A stretch of 64,000 nucleotides of DNA. Source: Mangifera indica (taxonomy: Eukaryota; Streptophyta; Magnoliopsida; Sapindales; Anacardiaceae). The stretch lies in contig NC_058137.1 of the NCBI RefSeq assembly GCF_011075055.1, positions 23,979,463 to 24,043,462 on the forward strand. Reading direction: 5' to 3'. The position numbers and the translations under genes were made by a program. Shown here piece by piece: positions 36,401 to 45,950 of this stretch (within the stretch, counting starts at the first letter, position 1; every line of letters starts with the position of its first letter). The notes beneath the pieces were generated by a model. The model was not told the DNA's origin. It ran no database searches and saw nothing but the letters and a program-made list of their open reading frames with translations.

Positions 36401-39400
36401 GGCAAAAGGAAATTATATTTTAGTTTATTTTTTAATATTATAGAGAAAATGACAATTTTACCCTTAACCCCGTTACTTTTAACTGGCCATGGGTGGGTGT
36501 TTGGTATTTCCATAGTTAAAGGGGGGAAACTTGTCATTACAGCATACCTTGGGTGGGAAATAGTCGTTTGGCCTAGATTTAAACCCAAAGCTTCGCTTGA
36601 ATCCATCTTGAGATAAGGTAGCTTTGGGTTGTTCAAACCCGAAGCCCAAGAACAGTTTTGGGTTTGCAGTGGCTAAGATTTTGTTCATTTGCTCTTCGTC
36701 CTATTTTCATTTTCCATGAAGAAGGCTGTTGGAGTGAAGACTTGGTGGAGCATTTTTTATTAACGGGTGGAGAAGAAGGCGAATTTTTAACCAACAATGT
36801 TGTAATGGCAATGTGCAATGAGAGACCGATTGATCAAAGCTTCAGTGTTGTTGAATAATGGATTTTGGGTCTAATTTAGATCTGAATGTCTGTATGAAAC
36901 CTAAAACCTTCAGTTAAACGAAACTTCAATGCAATAAATAAAACCTAAATTAACCTCCTCAATGTCTAAACCCAAAATATATTCCCGCCTTGAGAGGGCT
37001 ACAAATAACATGCTCCCTTTAATGGGGTATTCTATGACATCATAAAAACATTATATTCATGCATTAAAATATATTTATTATATAATACTCGAAAATAGAG
37101 ATGACAAATGAATCCGTCCCACCCATAGCTCGACTGGACATGACAATTTTGAAACAGCTCACTTTGGCTTAGCACAAGAAAAAGCAGGCCTTACCTCAAG
37201 CTATAAGGTACGACTTGTGAGTTTGCTTAATAGAGTTGAACTATTTTTATATTTTATTAATTTTTTGGATGAATTTGTTATAAACAGTCCAACAGATATT
37301 GTCCGTTTTGGGCTTCAAACCCTCATGGCTTTAAAACGCGTCTATTAAGTTAAGGGTTTTTAGCATCTGCCTATATACAAACTCAATAGACAAAACGAGA
37401 GCGATGTGAGACTTCAGGTCACAACACAACCCCCCCCTCCCCCCCCCCCAATTGCTATCGTGCTGATAACGTATTATAAACAACTCAACAGATATTGTCC
37501 ACTTTGGGTTTCAGGCCCTCACGACTTTATTACGCATTTATTGAGTTAAGGCTTCTGACCCCTACCTATATACAAGCTTAATAGACAGAATGAGAGCGAT
37601 GTGGGACTTCAGGTCACAACACATCCCCCCTTCGCTATCGTACTGATAACGTATTATAAATATAAGATAAACAAATTGCAAGATGAGTTAATTGAAGAAT
37701 AGAAAGATAATTTTATTAACTCAAGGCTGCAAAATAAGAAGAAGAAAGTAAGAGTGAAGAAACAGAAGGCAAGAAGCAAGAAGATTGTGAAAATGTTACA
37801 GTCGAATGAAGAAGGGAAATGTCCTTTATATAGCCAATTTCCTGCTGGCCTCTAGACTTCATTTATTGCATTTACACCAAAATTTTCTAAATTGGCTACT
37901 AAGCTTCATCTTTTTCCATTAAATGCATTCTCATTTAATGTCAAAATTTACTGCATATAATGGAAAATCCACCATATATGATCAGCACGACAGATATTGT
38001 TCTCTTTGGGCTTCAGGCTCTCACGGCTTTAAAACGCGTCTATTGAGTTAAGAGCTTCTAGTCTCTGCCTATATACAAGCTCAGTAGACAGAACGAGAGT
38101 GATGTGAGACTTCAGGTCACAACAAAATTGACCAATTTAATACGATTTTTTACACTAACCCATGGGTGATGGCCTACAAACCCTAAGCCATGCCCAAGTT
38201 TGACATTTTGTCAAGTTGGTCTGACGTGAAAGCCCATCAAATGATGGGCCTTGATATAACCTGACACATGGGCCTGGTGGTCTACACCGGCATTGGCCCA
38301 GTCCACTCTCACATCCACCAGGAAATAAAATTTCATCCATTAATGGTTTTAAAGGGAATAGTAAGCATACCATGTTCATTGCATTCTTGACAAGCTTAAT
38401 GTCCTCCAAATCCAATGTTCTGTGAACAAACCGCTTGGGAGCGTGCTCATTTCCAGGGCCATCACCTTTCAGAGGAGTTTTTGTATCTTTCAAAAACAAA
38501 GTTGTTGCCGAAAACATAATCAAATCCACAACACTATTCCATATCAACATTATCCCTGACCATATTGCCAAAAACACCCACCAAACCCCCTTCGCACGGC
38601 CACCTGGGCCTTCATTTTTCTGCACCGGAACACTCGGCAACGCTTCAGGGTCCCTAGTTTTTCTGGTGCATGCAAGCAGAAGAGAAATGAGAGACGCCCC
38701 ATCTCCGATCGAGTGGTGAATCCGGAGAACTCCAACGGCTTCTGCCTCCGAAGTTTTGACATTGAGGAGGTGAAGTTCCCATAAGGGCTTTGAGAGATCC
38801 AGAGGCTGTGTTGTCATATGGGAGATGTAGTCTTCAACAAAATTTTTAGGATTTTCCAACTCTGCATCTAAATCTGGAATAATCACATGGTTGTCAACAT
38901 TTACTGTTGTTCGAGCCCACCTCATCTTCCTTCCTTGTGTTACCTTTTTCATTTTAACCAAACAAATTTACGTCGATCGATTCAATGTTACGTAAATGAT
39001 AACATTCCCCGATAAAAGATAAAAACAAAAATAAGGGCAAAAACAAGAATAATTAAAATTATTATAGTAAAGAATAGACCAAAATAGAGATAAATATATT
39101 TTGACTTATTTTTTTCTCGTTCATGCTCTTTCAATTCGTTTTCTCTTTTATATATTCTTTGAACTTTTATATTAAATTAGCTTTAAAAAATTTAAATTAT
39201 TATAAATATCTTAATACATAATAACTATTTGATTATTTTTTAATTAGGATGAGAAGAGAAAAATATAGAGAATTTTCCTTTCAAAGATATGATAGAAAAG
39301 GGAGGAGAAAATTTTCATGCAAGGAAAGAATAAGAATTCTCTATCATCTTTATATTGAGACTAGACAAAAATAAAAATAAAAATTTCTTATAAAAACAAG

Positions 39401-39804
39401 GAAGAGGATTAAGGTATTTAACCCCTGTTCCTTCTGTTGTTATGTTTGTACTCAGGAGATGAAGGGGTTATAATAAATATGAAAATCTATAGAGAGTCCT
39501 ACTATCAGTTAAAATAGGGTTATGATGTAATATCGGAGGCTCATTCATGGCCTTTTTTAAGCATTAAATATATAATTTAAAAGTCAAACATATTATAAAA
39601 TATATGAAATTCAAGAAGAAAACTCACCAGCTTGCTGGAGAAACGAGGGTGATTGATCAAAGTCTTCATCAATCCTTGTTTGATAACAACTGGATCTAGT
39701 CTAGTTCTGGTCCCAATAATCGCGACAATATAGCAGTTGAAGCTGGGCGAATGAAATAACTGAGCTGCAGGACTCAAAGGTTCTTCATACTTGGCGTTCG
39801 CCAT
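33475..39804 (-). CDS. WSD: wax ester synthase/diacylglycerol acyltransferase (WSD), possibly broken
   Basis: Seven exons on the minus strand: 39804-39628, 38943-38371, 35346-about 35281, 34358-34236, 34150-33941, 33865-33728, 33648-33475; about 480 residues, the family's usual length. The acyltransferase active site HHSIGDG is present (RIHHSIGDGASLISLL), as are PLWELHLLN, TVNDVLLGVTQA, NIRLRASALVNLRPTTGIQ, KGSKCRWGN, FSNVVGPSEEISF and ALTIHFQSYVNKM. From the family: acyl-CoA plus fatty alcohol or diacylglycerol gives wax ester or triacylglycerol at the ER, for cuticular wax. I chose the ATG of MANAKYEEPLSP; an in-frame ATG at 39888 gives 28 more residues. The exon reading TVNDVLLGVTQAALSRYLDR runs into TGA (35280-35278) and has no GT donor in the right phase, so the copy may be non-functional. 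The 3-kb second intron carries a palindromic element and LTR repeats. Confidence 0.82.
34377..35234. mobile_element. Mutator-type foldback element, copy E, in a WSD intron
   Basis: The left end ggccaaaggagtgtttccca pairs in reverse with the right end, where the copy ends ...ggaaaatattcccttggt. Inverted internal phrases (cttttaagatttgatttttt / tcaaatcttaagggaaaa, and ttctaagaaggccattggtc / gatgaccttcttaaag) flank a core with repeated atg-rich hairpins. A tandem doubling of 'aggccattggtcaac' lies at 34651-34683. A 21-base A run (35235-35255) abuts the right end. This insertion lies between the WSD exons at 34358 and 35281. Confidence 0.65.
35235..35255. repeat. poly-A run at foldback element border
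   Basis: Twenty-one consecutive A directly after copy E. On the minus (gene) strand it is a T run just after the defective WSD exon. Confidence 0.8.
35711..36573. mobile_element. palindromic Mutator-type MITE, copy F, with 9-bp target duplication
   Basis: The two ends are exact inverses (GGCCAAACGACTATTTCCCA at the left) and the inversion continues inward to a centre at about 36142. The arms are about 429 bp each with a spacer of about 5 bases (36140-36144). Flanks are identical 9-mers TAGATTTAA at 35702-35710 and 36574-36582. Nine-base duplications are typical of Mutator-like elements. The mirror-image open frames at 35942-36253 (minus) and 36031-36342 (plus), 103 codons each, differ only at two codons near the centre. 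The arms are therefore nearly identical and the insertion is young. The core is strongly GC-rich (tctccggcgacctctccggc) unlike its surroundings. No transposase; mobilisation would need an enzyme from elsewhere. Confidence 0.88.
36583..37275. other. WSD intron sequence, no gene seen
   Basis: Balanced-composition stretch at 36583-36860 with short inverted phrases (aacccaaagcttcgc, gtagctttgggtt); no recognisable product. The rest is AT-rich. Confidence 0.4.
37276..37621 (-). mobile_element. very small LTR retrotransposon (TRIM/SMART-like)
   Basis: Two direct copies of a repeat of about 150 bp (37276-37426 and 37472-37621) share acagatattgtcc, tttgggcttca, ctcatggctttaaaacgcg and gatgtgagacttcaggtca. 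The repeat ends in TGTT..AACA. Between them lie only 45 bases. On the minus strand this spacer reads gttatcagcacgata, a primer-binding-site-like phrase, directly after one repeat, and a G-rich polypurine tract directly before the other. This is the layout of a terminal-repeat retrotransposon in miniature with almost no interior. It lies in the sense orientation of the WSD intron. Confidence 0.6.
37622..37984. other. spacer between LTR-like repeats
   Basis: Begins with a second copy of the spacer phrase (cgctatcgtactgataacg) and continues with unrelated sequence. It contains a TATA-like ctttatatagcc near 37834. Confidence 0.35.
37985..38124 (-). repeat. third copy of the TRIM-like terminal repeat
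   Basis: Shares cagatattgt, tttgggcttcaggctctcac, aaaacgcgtctattgagtta and gatgtgagacttcaggtcac with the pair at 37276-37621. No partner repeat lies beside it, so it is a solo copy or the end of a longer element starting at 37622. Confidence 0.6.
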
Positions 39805-40065
39805 TGATAGGTATGTTCTCTCCTTTTCTTCAACCTCTCTCTGTTTGCCCTCTCTTTCCCGTTGTGGCCTAGTTATAAGCTCTTTCATTCATGTATGCCT
39901 GTAGATGAGCTGGGATTGTGAGACTCCATGGAATTAAATTGTCAGAGGAAGATATTATAATTATATTTATTGATTATTAATTATACCCTGCAGAGATTTG
40001 GTGGGGATGGCTACAGTTGTCAAATTTGAAGAGGGCCTAAAAAGATAGTTGAAAATAAGATATTA
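39805..40065 (-). promoter_or_regulatory. 5' UTR and promoter region of the WSD gene
   Basis: The short stretch upstream of the WSD start is bounded by foldback copy G at 40066. An AT-rich tataattatatttattg at about 39956-39972 could serve as TATA region. The available native promoter is therefore under 270 bp. Confidence 0.4.
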
Positions 40066-41024
40066 GGCCATCGACTATGTCCATCCAAATTTTAAGTTAT
40101 TTTCAAACCTACACTTACGAGAGATCAAAAACCCTAACTTTCACTTATGACCAAATTATCATCTAAAATTTTAGTTAGAGACAGGGGTAAAATCATTATT
40201 TTATCTATAAACTTTAAAAATTTAAAATTTTATCATTTCCCCCTCCAAGTTTTAAAAATTAACACCTCAACCCATCTTCAAAGTTTAAAAAATTTAGATT
40301 TCACCTATAGGGTTTGCTTCCTTCTTTGACCACCATCGATAGTTGACATCTCCCATCTTTGACTACAAAAGATAACGAAGGACGACCTTTTGTCACCCAG
40401 ATCTAAACGACGAAGCGTCATCTAGGTCTAGAAGAATAGATGAAAGACAACGTTTCATCGTCCTTCTTCGTTGCATCTGGACGACTTCGTCATCTGGGTG
40501 GTGCAACAAAGAGAGATCTCTTCATTGTACGGTGCGATGAAGAGATCTCCATCTCCTCGTCGCATCATGTGACGAAGAGATCTTTGTCTCTTCGTTGCAC
40601 CATGAGACACAGAGATGAAGATCTCTTCATTGCACAGTGCGATGCAGAGATGAAGATCTCTTTATTGCACCACTACCGTCACACTAGGAGAAAGAGGGGG
40701 TCAGAGACGACATCGGAAGATAAAGTTGAAGAATGAAGGTGAAACTGCTATTTTTAAAAGTTATGAAAACCCTAGGTTTGGGGGTGAAAATATTATTTTT
40801 TAAAATTTGAAAACTTTAGGTAAAGGTGAAATATTAGTTTCTAAAACCTGGGGAGCAAGGAGTAATAAACTTTATAACTTTTTAATATAAACAATAAAAT
40901 AACTATTTTACCCTTCTATTTAAAAGAAAAAATTAACAAAAGTCTGGCTATGAGTGGGAGTTGGAGTTTTCTTTCTCCTGTGGATGTAAGTTTGAGAATA
41001 GACTAAAAAAATAGTTCTTTTCCC
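40066..41024. mobile_element. Mutator-type foldback element, copy G
   Basis: The left end ggccatcgactatgtccatc, followed by ttttaagttattttcaaacc, pairs with the right end in reverse (ttttagtctattctcaaact). Inner inverted phrases (cctcaacccatcttcaaag, aaccctaggtttgggggtg) surround a core with repeated gagatctctt/atgaagatctc hairpins and gacgaag motifs (40370-40690), as in copies F and H. Confidence 0.6.
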
Positions 41025-41036
41025 ATATTATAATAT

Positions 41037-41937
41037 GTAGGGTAAAACACTATGTCTCACCTAAGTTTTAGCATAATCTCAAAAACATACTCACAACAGT
41101 TAAAAAACCTAAATACATACCTATGTGCTAATGATTGTTAAAATTTTCTATTAGAGAAAAACGTAAAATCGTCATTTTTCTCTAAACTCTAAAACCTTAA
41201 AAATTTATAACATTTTCCCTTTTTAGTTTGAAAAACTAATATTTTTTCCTTATGATTAATTTTAAAAAGTGACATTTTCCCCCATTCAAATTTTCCAATG
41301 AATGACTGCCGCTCTCTCCCTCCAACACCTTCTGTCCATCCAAAGCCCTCTCTTTCTAGTTGGATTTTGTCTGAATTTGAAGAATCTAGATGAAACCCTT
41401 TGTCTAGACAACGAAGACATCGTCCAAACGAATTGTCATCGTCTATATGACAACTATCCTTCCAGACTAAGGGTTTGTGGTCTTCAGCATCTACCATTGG
41501 TCTGGACACGTCGTTGTCATCTAGACGACGATGATTCATCTGGATGACGCCTTTGCCATCCAGACAAAGGGTTTCATCTAGATTCTTTGAATCCAATCAA
41601 AGGGACATGAATTCAGACTACCAAAGGGAGAGTCATCACTGAGAGGGAGAGAGCGACATTGTTTGTCAGAAAATCATCAAAAAATTTGAATGAGGGAAAA
41701 TGTCACTTTTTAAAATTAATCCTAAGAGAAAAATGTTAGTTTTCCAAATGAACGAAGGAAAATATTATAAAGTTATAGGGTTTTAGGGAAAAATGATGAT
41801 TTTATCTTTTTCTCTAACAAAAAATTTTAACAAAGTTAGTTTATAAATGAATATTTAAATTATTCAATTATCATAATATGTTTTTAAGATTGGATTAAAA
41901 CTTGGATGAAAAATTGTGCTTTTCCTCATGTGTAAGA
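41037..41937. mobile_element. Mutator-type foldback element, copy H
   Basis: The left end ggtaaaacactatgtctcac and ctaagttttagcataatctc pairs with the right end in reverse (ccaagttttaatccaatctt). The arms extend into the core: frames on the two strands (41302 onward, plus; 41596 backward, minus) both read LDETLCLD followed by related residues, so the core is an inverted duplication. The centre lies at about 41480. The arms are more diverged than those of copy F. Confidence 0.65.
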
Positions 41938-43301
41938 CTTTCCCACCTTTGAAGTAACAGAGGGGCTGGAGCAACTCCATAAATAGTCACCTCACCTCAT
42001 CCACTCGCAATTTAATGTGTATGTGTTTCACTGTTTTGCTTTGCCTGACAATTGATAAAATATTAAGTTTGAGAGTTTTCATTCTAAGTCTATTATATAT
42101 TAATATTCTCATTTCTATCCTATTTTAGTTTCTCCTATTATATTAATAATGGCGTTATAAATATAAATAATAGTAATTACAAATATAAGAAGTGAATTAA
42201 AGAGAGATTGAGAGAGTGATTAAGAAAAGAAAGTTGTGTTTCCTCAATATATTTACAAGTGATGGAAGAGGGGTTTATATAACAGTGTTCTTGGCCACCC
42301 TTGTCTTGCTTTAAATGTGTTCACACAACACATTTATTATAATCCCCCATCATGATTTCATATGTAACAAATGGGTCACTAGTTGGAATTGTTTAATAAA
42401 TCATGGATATTTATATTGTGTTCCTTTTGTAACTTTTTCTGTTTACAAATACCATAATTTAAAACTCAAAAATTCGAATATTAAAAATATAAGTTTTTAT
42501 GAATATGAGATAATATTTAAATATAAATATTTAAAAATTAGTTCTAATACAAATCATAAAGTTTTGGCACAATAAATTTTGTCTTAAAATATATATTATT
42601 TATCATGATGTTAATTTTATTATTTTTATCAATATATAGTTTGCAAAATTATCAAGTCTCATAAAACTTCGGATGGAGAAATTATATTGAATAGGCAATC
42701 TAAAACCATTATTTTTCTTTATCAACAAATGATCACATTCGTAAACGATTTCTAATTGAATATATAAATATATTGAATTTATTGCATTTATGTAATAATT
42801 TGAAAAATAGATTTGAACGTAAAAAACAAATAATACTATCAATTATTTGATATGAATGGACCCCACCCAACCCATCTATACTTATAAAATTATACAGTAT
42901 AATTTTATTCGGTTTAAAATCATTTCCTATTTAAAGTTATACGGAGAGAAAATATGTTAGAAAATATATTCTACATTTTCCATCACTTATATATGCTCTT
43001 GTAATAGTAATATTGAAAAAAAATTTAAAAAAAATTCTAAATTAATATATCATGGCGTAGATGGACTAACGAATGAAATGATTTTTGATTCATATGTTGT
43101 TACAATAGAAAATCCCAATCTTACAACAAAAATGGATCCAAATTGAAGCAAAATAAGAAAAATGAATAAATACGTGAACTATATTACAAAATGAAAATAA
43201 AAGTTACAAATATAGATGTAAGCCATTGTTCACGTAACTATCGTACACTCAAATATTTGGTTCGTCCATATTAATAATCCAACAAAAATAATGAGAAAAA
43301 A
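41938..43301. other. AT-rich intergenic DNA, no gene seen
   Basis: No supported gene or structured repeat. Frames at 42315-42575 and 42603-42842 have AT-rich, low-information translation. Confidence 0.4.
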
Positions 43302-44283
43302 GATATCTAACTTAGTAGATGATTTCGATCCTCCCAATCTAACAAATCTTGAATTCATTTAATAATTTAGTAAATCAATTCAAATAATATTAAATAAAAT
43401 TTCAGCTTTGATCTCTTTTGGAATTTGGTGCAACTTGGGTTATTTTTCACCCAAGTTTTAATATAAAGATAAATATATGTTTATAGAATTTTAAAAATTC
43501 AAACACCCACTGATAACCTAATTTATGTTAAAAATCTCAAATAAGAGTAGAGATGCAATCGTCATTTACTTAAAAAAATTTTAAAAATTAAATATCTGTT
43601 GCGTTAAATCTTATAATTTTTCTCTCATATAAAGTTTTTAAATTTTGAAAAGTGATTATATTACTCCAAATCCTTACACTTTTTTTTTCTTCTTTCTGAC
43701 GACTATCACAAATGATGACAACCATTTGAAAATAAGATAAAAAATCATCTTTAGCAGACAAATCTTTGTCTGTATCGACAAAGAGATATCTAACTTAGTT
43801 GATGATTCCCATCCTCCCCGTCTAACAAATCTTGAATTCATTAGTCTTTGATTTCGTTAAATAATTCAGTAAATCAATTCAAATGATATTAAATAAAATT
43901 TCAGCTTTGATCTCTTTAGGAATTCAGTGCAACTTGGACTATTCCTCACCTAATTTTTAATGTAAAAATAAATCTATATTTATATAATTTAAAAAATTTA
44001 AACACCCATTAATAAACTAATTTTTGTTAAAAATCTCAAATAAAAATAGAGATATAACTAGTATTTACTAAAAAAATTTAAAAAATTAAAATTCTATCAT
44101 ATTTAATCTCATAATTTTTCTTCCATTCAAAGTTTTTAAAATTTGAAAAATGACTATATCACTCCCAAATCTTTAAATTTTCTTTCTCTTCCCCTTTACG
44201 ATCATCACAAGTGATGACAATCGTTTGGAGACAAAATAGATGGTCATCTGCAGTAGACAAATCTTTATCTTTATCGATAAAGA
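43302..44283. repeat. tandem direct duplication, period about 483 bp
   Basis: Two units start with the same phrase gatatctaacttagt at 43302 and 43785 and share ctaacaaatcttgaattcat, aaataaaatttcagctttga, and agacaaatctttgtctgtat / agacaaatctttatctttat near their ends. Each unit contains a foldback-type left end (tcacccaagttttaatata). The units have diverged by many substitutions and small gaps, so the duplication is old. Confidence 0.65.
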
Positions 44284-45700
44284 GTCGCCAACAAAGATGA
44301 AGAGACGAAGATATAGACAGCTGACGATTATCTCTAACAAAGGAATAAGAGACAGAGCTGTCATTCGGGAACGAGACAACGAACTCATCAATTTTACTAG
44401 CTAAGGCAAGGATTGATTGGACGGATTTGGAAGATTCAGGAATTGAAGACTTATAATCAGATTACAGATACCATGGTTAATCTTGGTTCATAGAATAATC
44501 CCAAACCATCTTCTTTCTCTTCTCCAATTCTTGAATACTCTTTCTTCCGAATTATGAATTTGTTCGTGAACATAACCAACCAAAACTTTTCACAACATTT
44601 CATCAGCCAACTTTATACGTGTAGTTACTTACCCAAAAAAAAAACAAAAGAACCTTTATTTAAGAGGTTGGAGTCAAAGTAAAAAAATGGATAGATTTTC
44701 GACTAAAAACCCTGGCCGCCCGCAGTTTCACCACCAAAATCAGGGAGATTTTTCTTAAACATACGAGCTCTTAGCTTCACCCATTGATTTCAACATTTTT
44801 TAACCTCTTCTTCTTCCTCTTACACAGATGTTTCTTCTTGCTCAAAACCCCTCTGTAATTCAAACACATGTAATTACAAAATAATAAATAGAACATTTGT
44901 ATTAGCAAACAAATCACATCTCTCTCCTCTGAACACGAGATGGGCACAAACAATTCAACAAAAAGAAAAACCCATTTACGAAATAGCTACTCTTAATCAC
45001 TTAAACATCATGCAGACGTCGATTCTTTATTATTATGAGTGCTTGATTATTCTTTAGAAAGCTTTGTGAATTGTCTTCTTCATGTCCAGACTTGGAGCAG
45101 CACAGATCCATCCATAAACCCATGTATCAAAAGCCCCCGCAAATTCCTTAATTCTAAGAACCAGATTTATGTCAACATTTTTCTATGGAGACAATCAAAA
45201 TCTTTCACTTCGTACCAACAATATCTATAAAAGAAGTATCCAAATAGCCAATGCCTATTTCAACAAATAAAAGCAAATTCATATCACAGACAGACACAGG
45301 CCATCATCCTTCTTTGCAGAAAATTCGACGCAAGCCAAAAGTTCCACCCATCAAAACTAAATGTCAAATTCGGCCCCTCCACCTTCACCATATTCAAATT
45401 TGCAGACTTGTAACAAAAGCTTAAACCCCATCAAAAATAAATCCATTACAATTCTCAAACATCATCTTTCTTCCCGTGAATCAACGAAATTTACCACCAA
45501 ATCTAATTCACAGCCCGGGCAAATTAGTCACAGCCCATTACAGAACTTATTCACTCACATGTTAAAATGTTGGTGACCCAAACATTTTCTCTGTCTAGTA
45601 TACTTCCTTATTAAACAAAACTCAAATTTCAAATTTTTATATATGAATATTTATCCTGTAAATTTTATATATATTTTTTATTTTAAAGCAGTTAGATAGA
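44284..45700. other. intergenic region upstream of ATX
   Basis: The stretch 44690-45570 has more balanced composition than the desert (cctggccgcccgcag, ttgcagacttgtaac), with short open frames at 45039 and 45361 that show no known domain. It could be an untranslated or non-coding transcribed region. I see no gene. Confidence 0.35.
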
Positions 45701-45950
45701 GGGGCTTCGTCGACTCCACGAAATAGATCTCCCTCAATCTTTGAATTCCATTAATTTCTCGTTTTCAATTACGCTCTCGTGATTGAGAGAGTTTTCTCCG
45801 CGACGTCGTTTTTGAATTTCTCTACTGAAGGTGGAGAGCGAAACGATTGTAATTTAGGGTTACGTTGTGGAATTGGGGGAGTGGGAGGAACCGAGGTTGC
45901 TTTGGTTTTTTGATTGATGTGGTGATTGATTTGAACGTTTTGTTTCGAGA
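45701..45950 (+). promoter_or_regulatory. 5' UTR and proximal promoter of the ATX gene
   Basis: An AT-rich stretch with tttatatatattttttat (about 45655-45680) precedes a GC-richer leader (gtcgactccacg, gcgacgtcg) of about 240 bases before the ATG. No upstream ATG in the last 30 bases competes with the chosen start, apart from short frames. Confidence 0.4.

Noticed and set aside
45361..45576. 71-codon open frame upstream of ATX
   Set aside because: No recognisable motif and no splice partner. It could be chance in a balanced-composition stretch.
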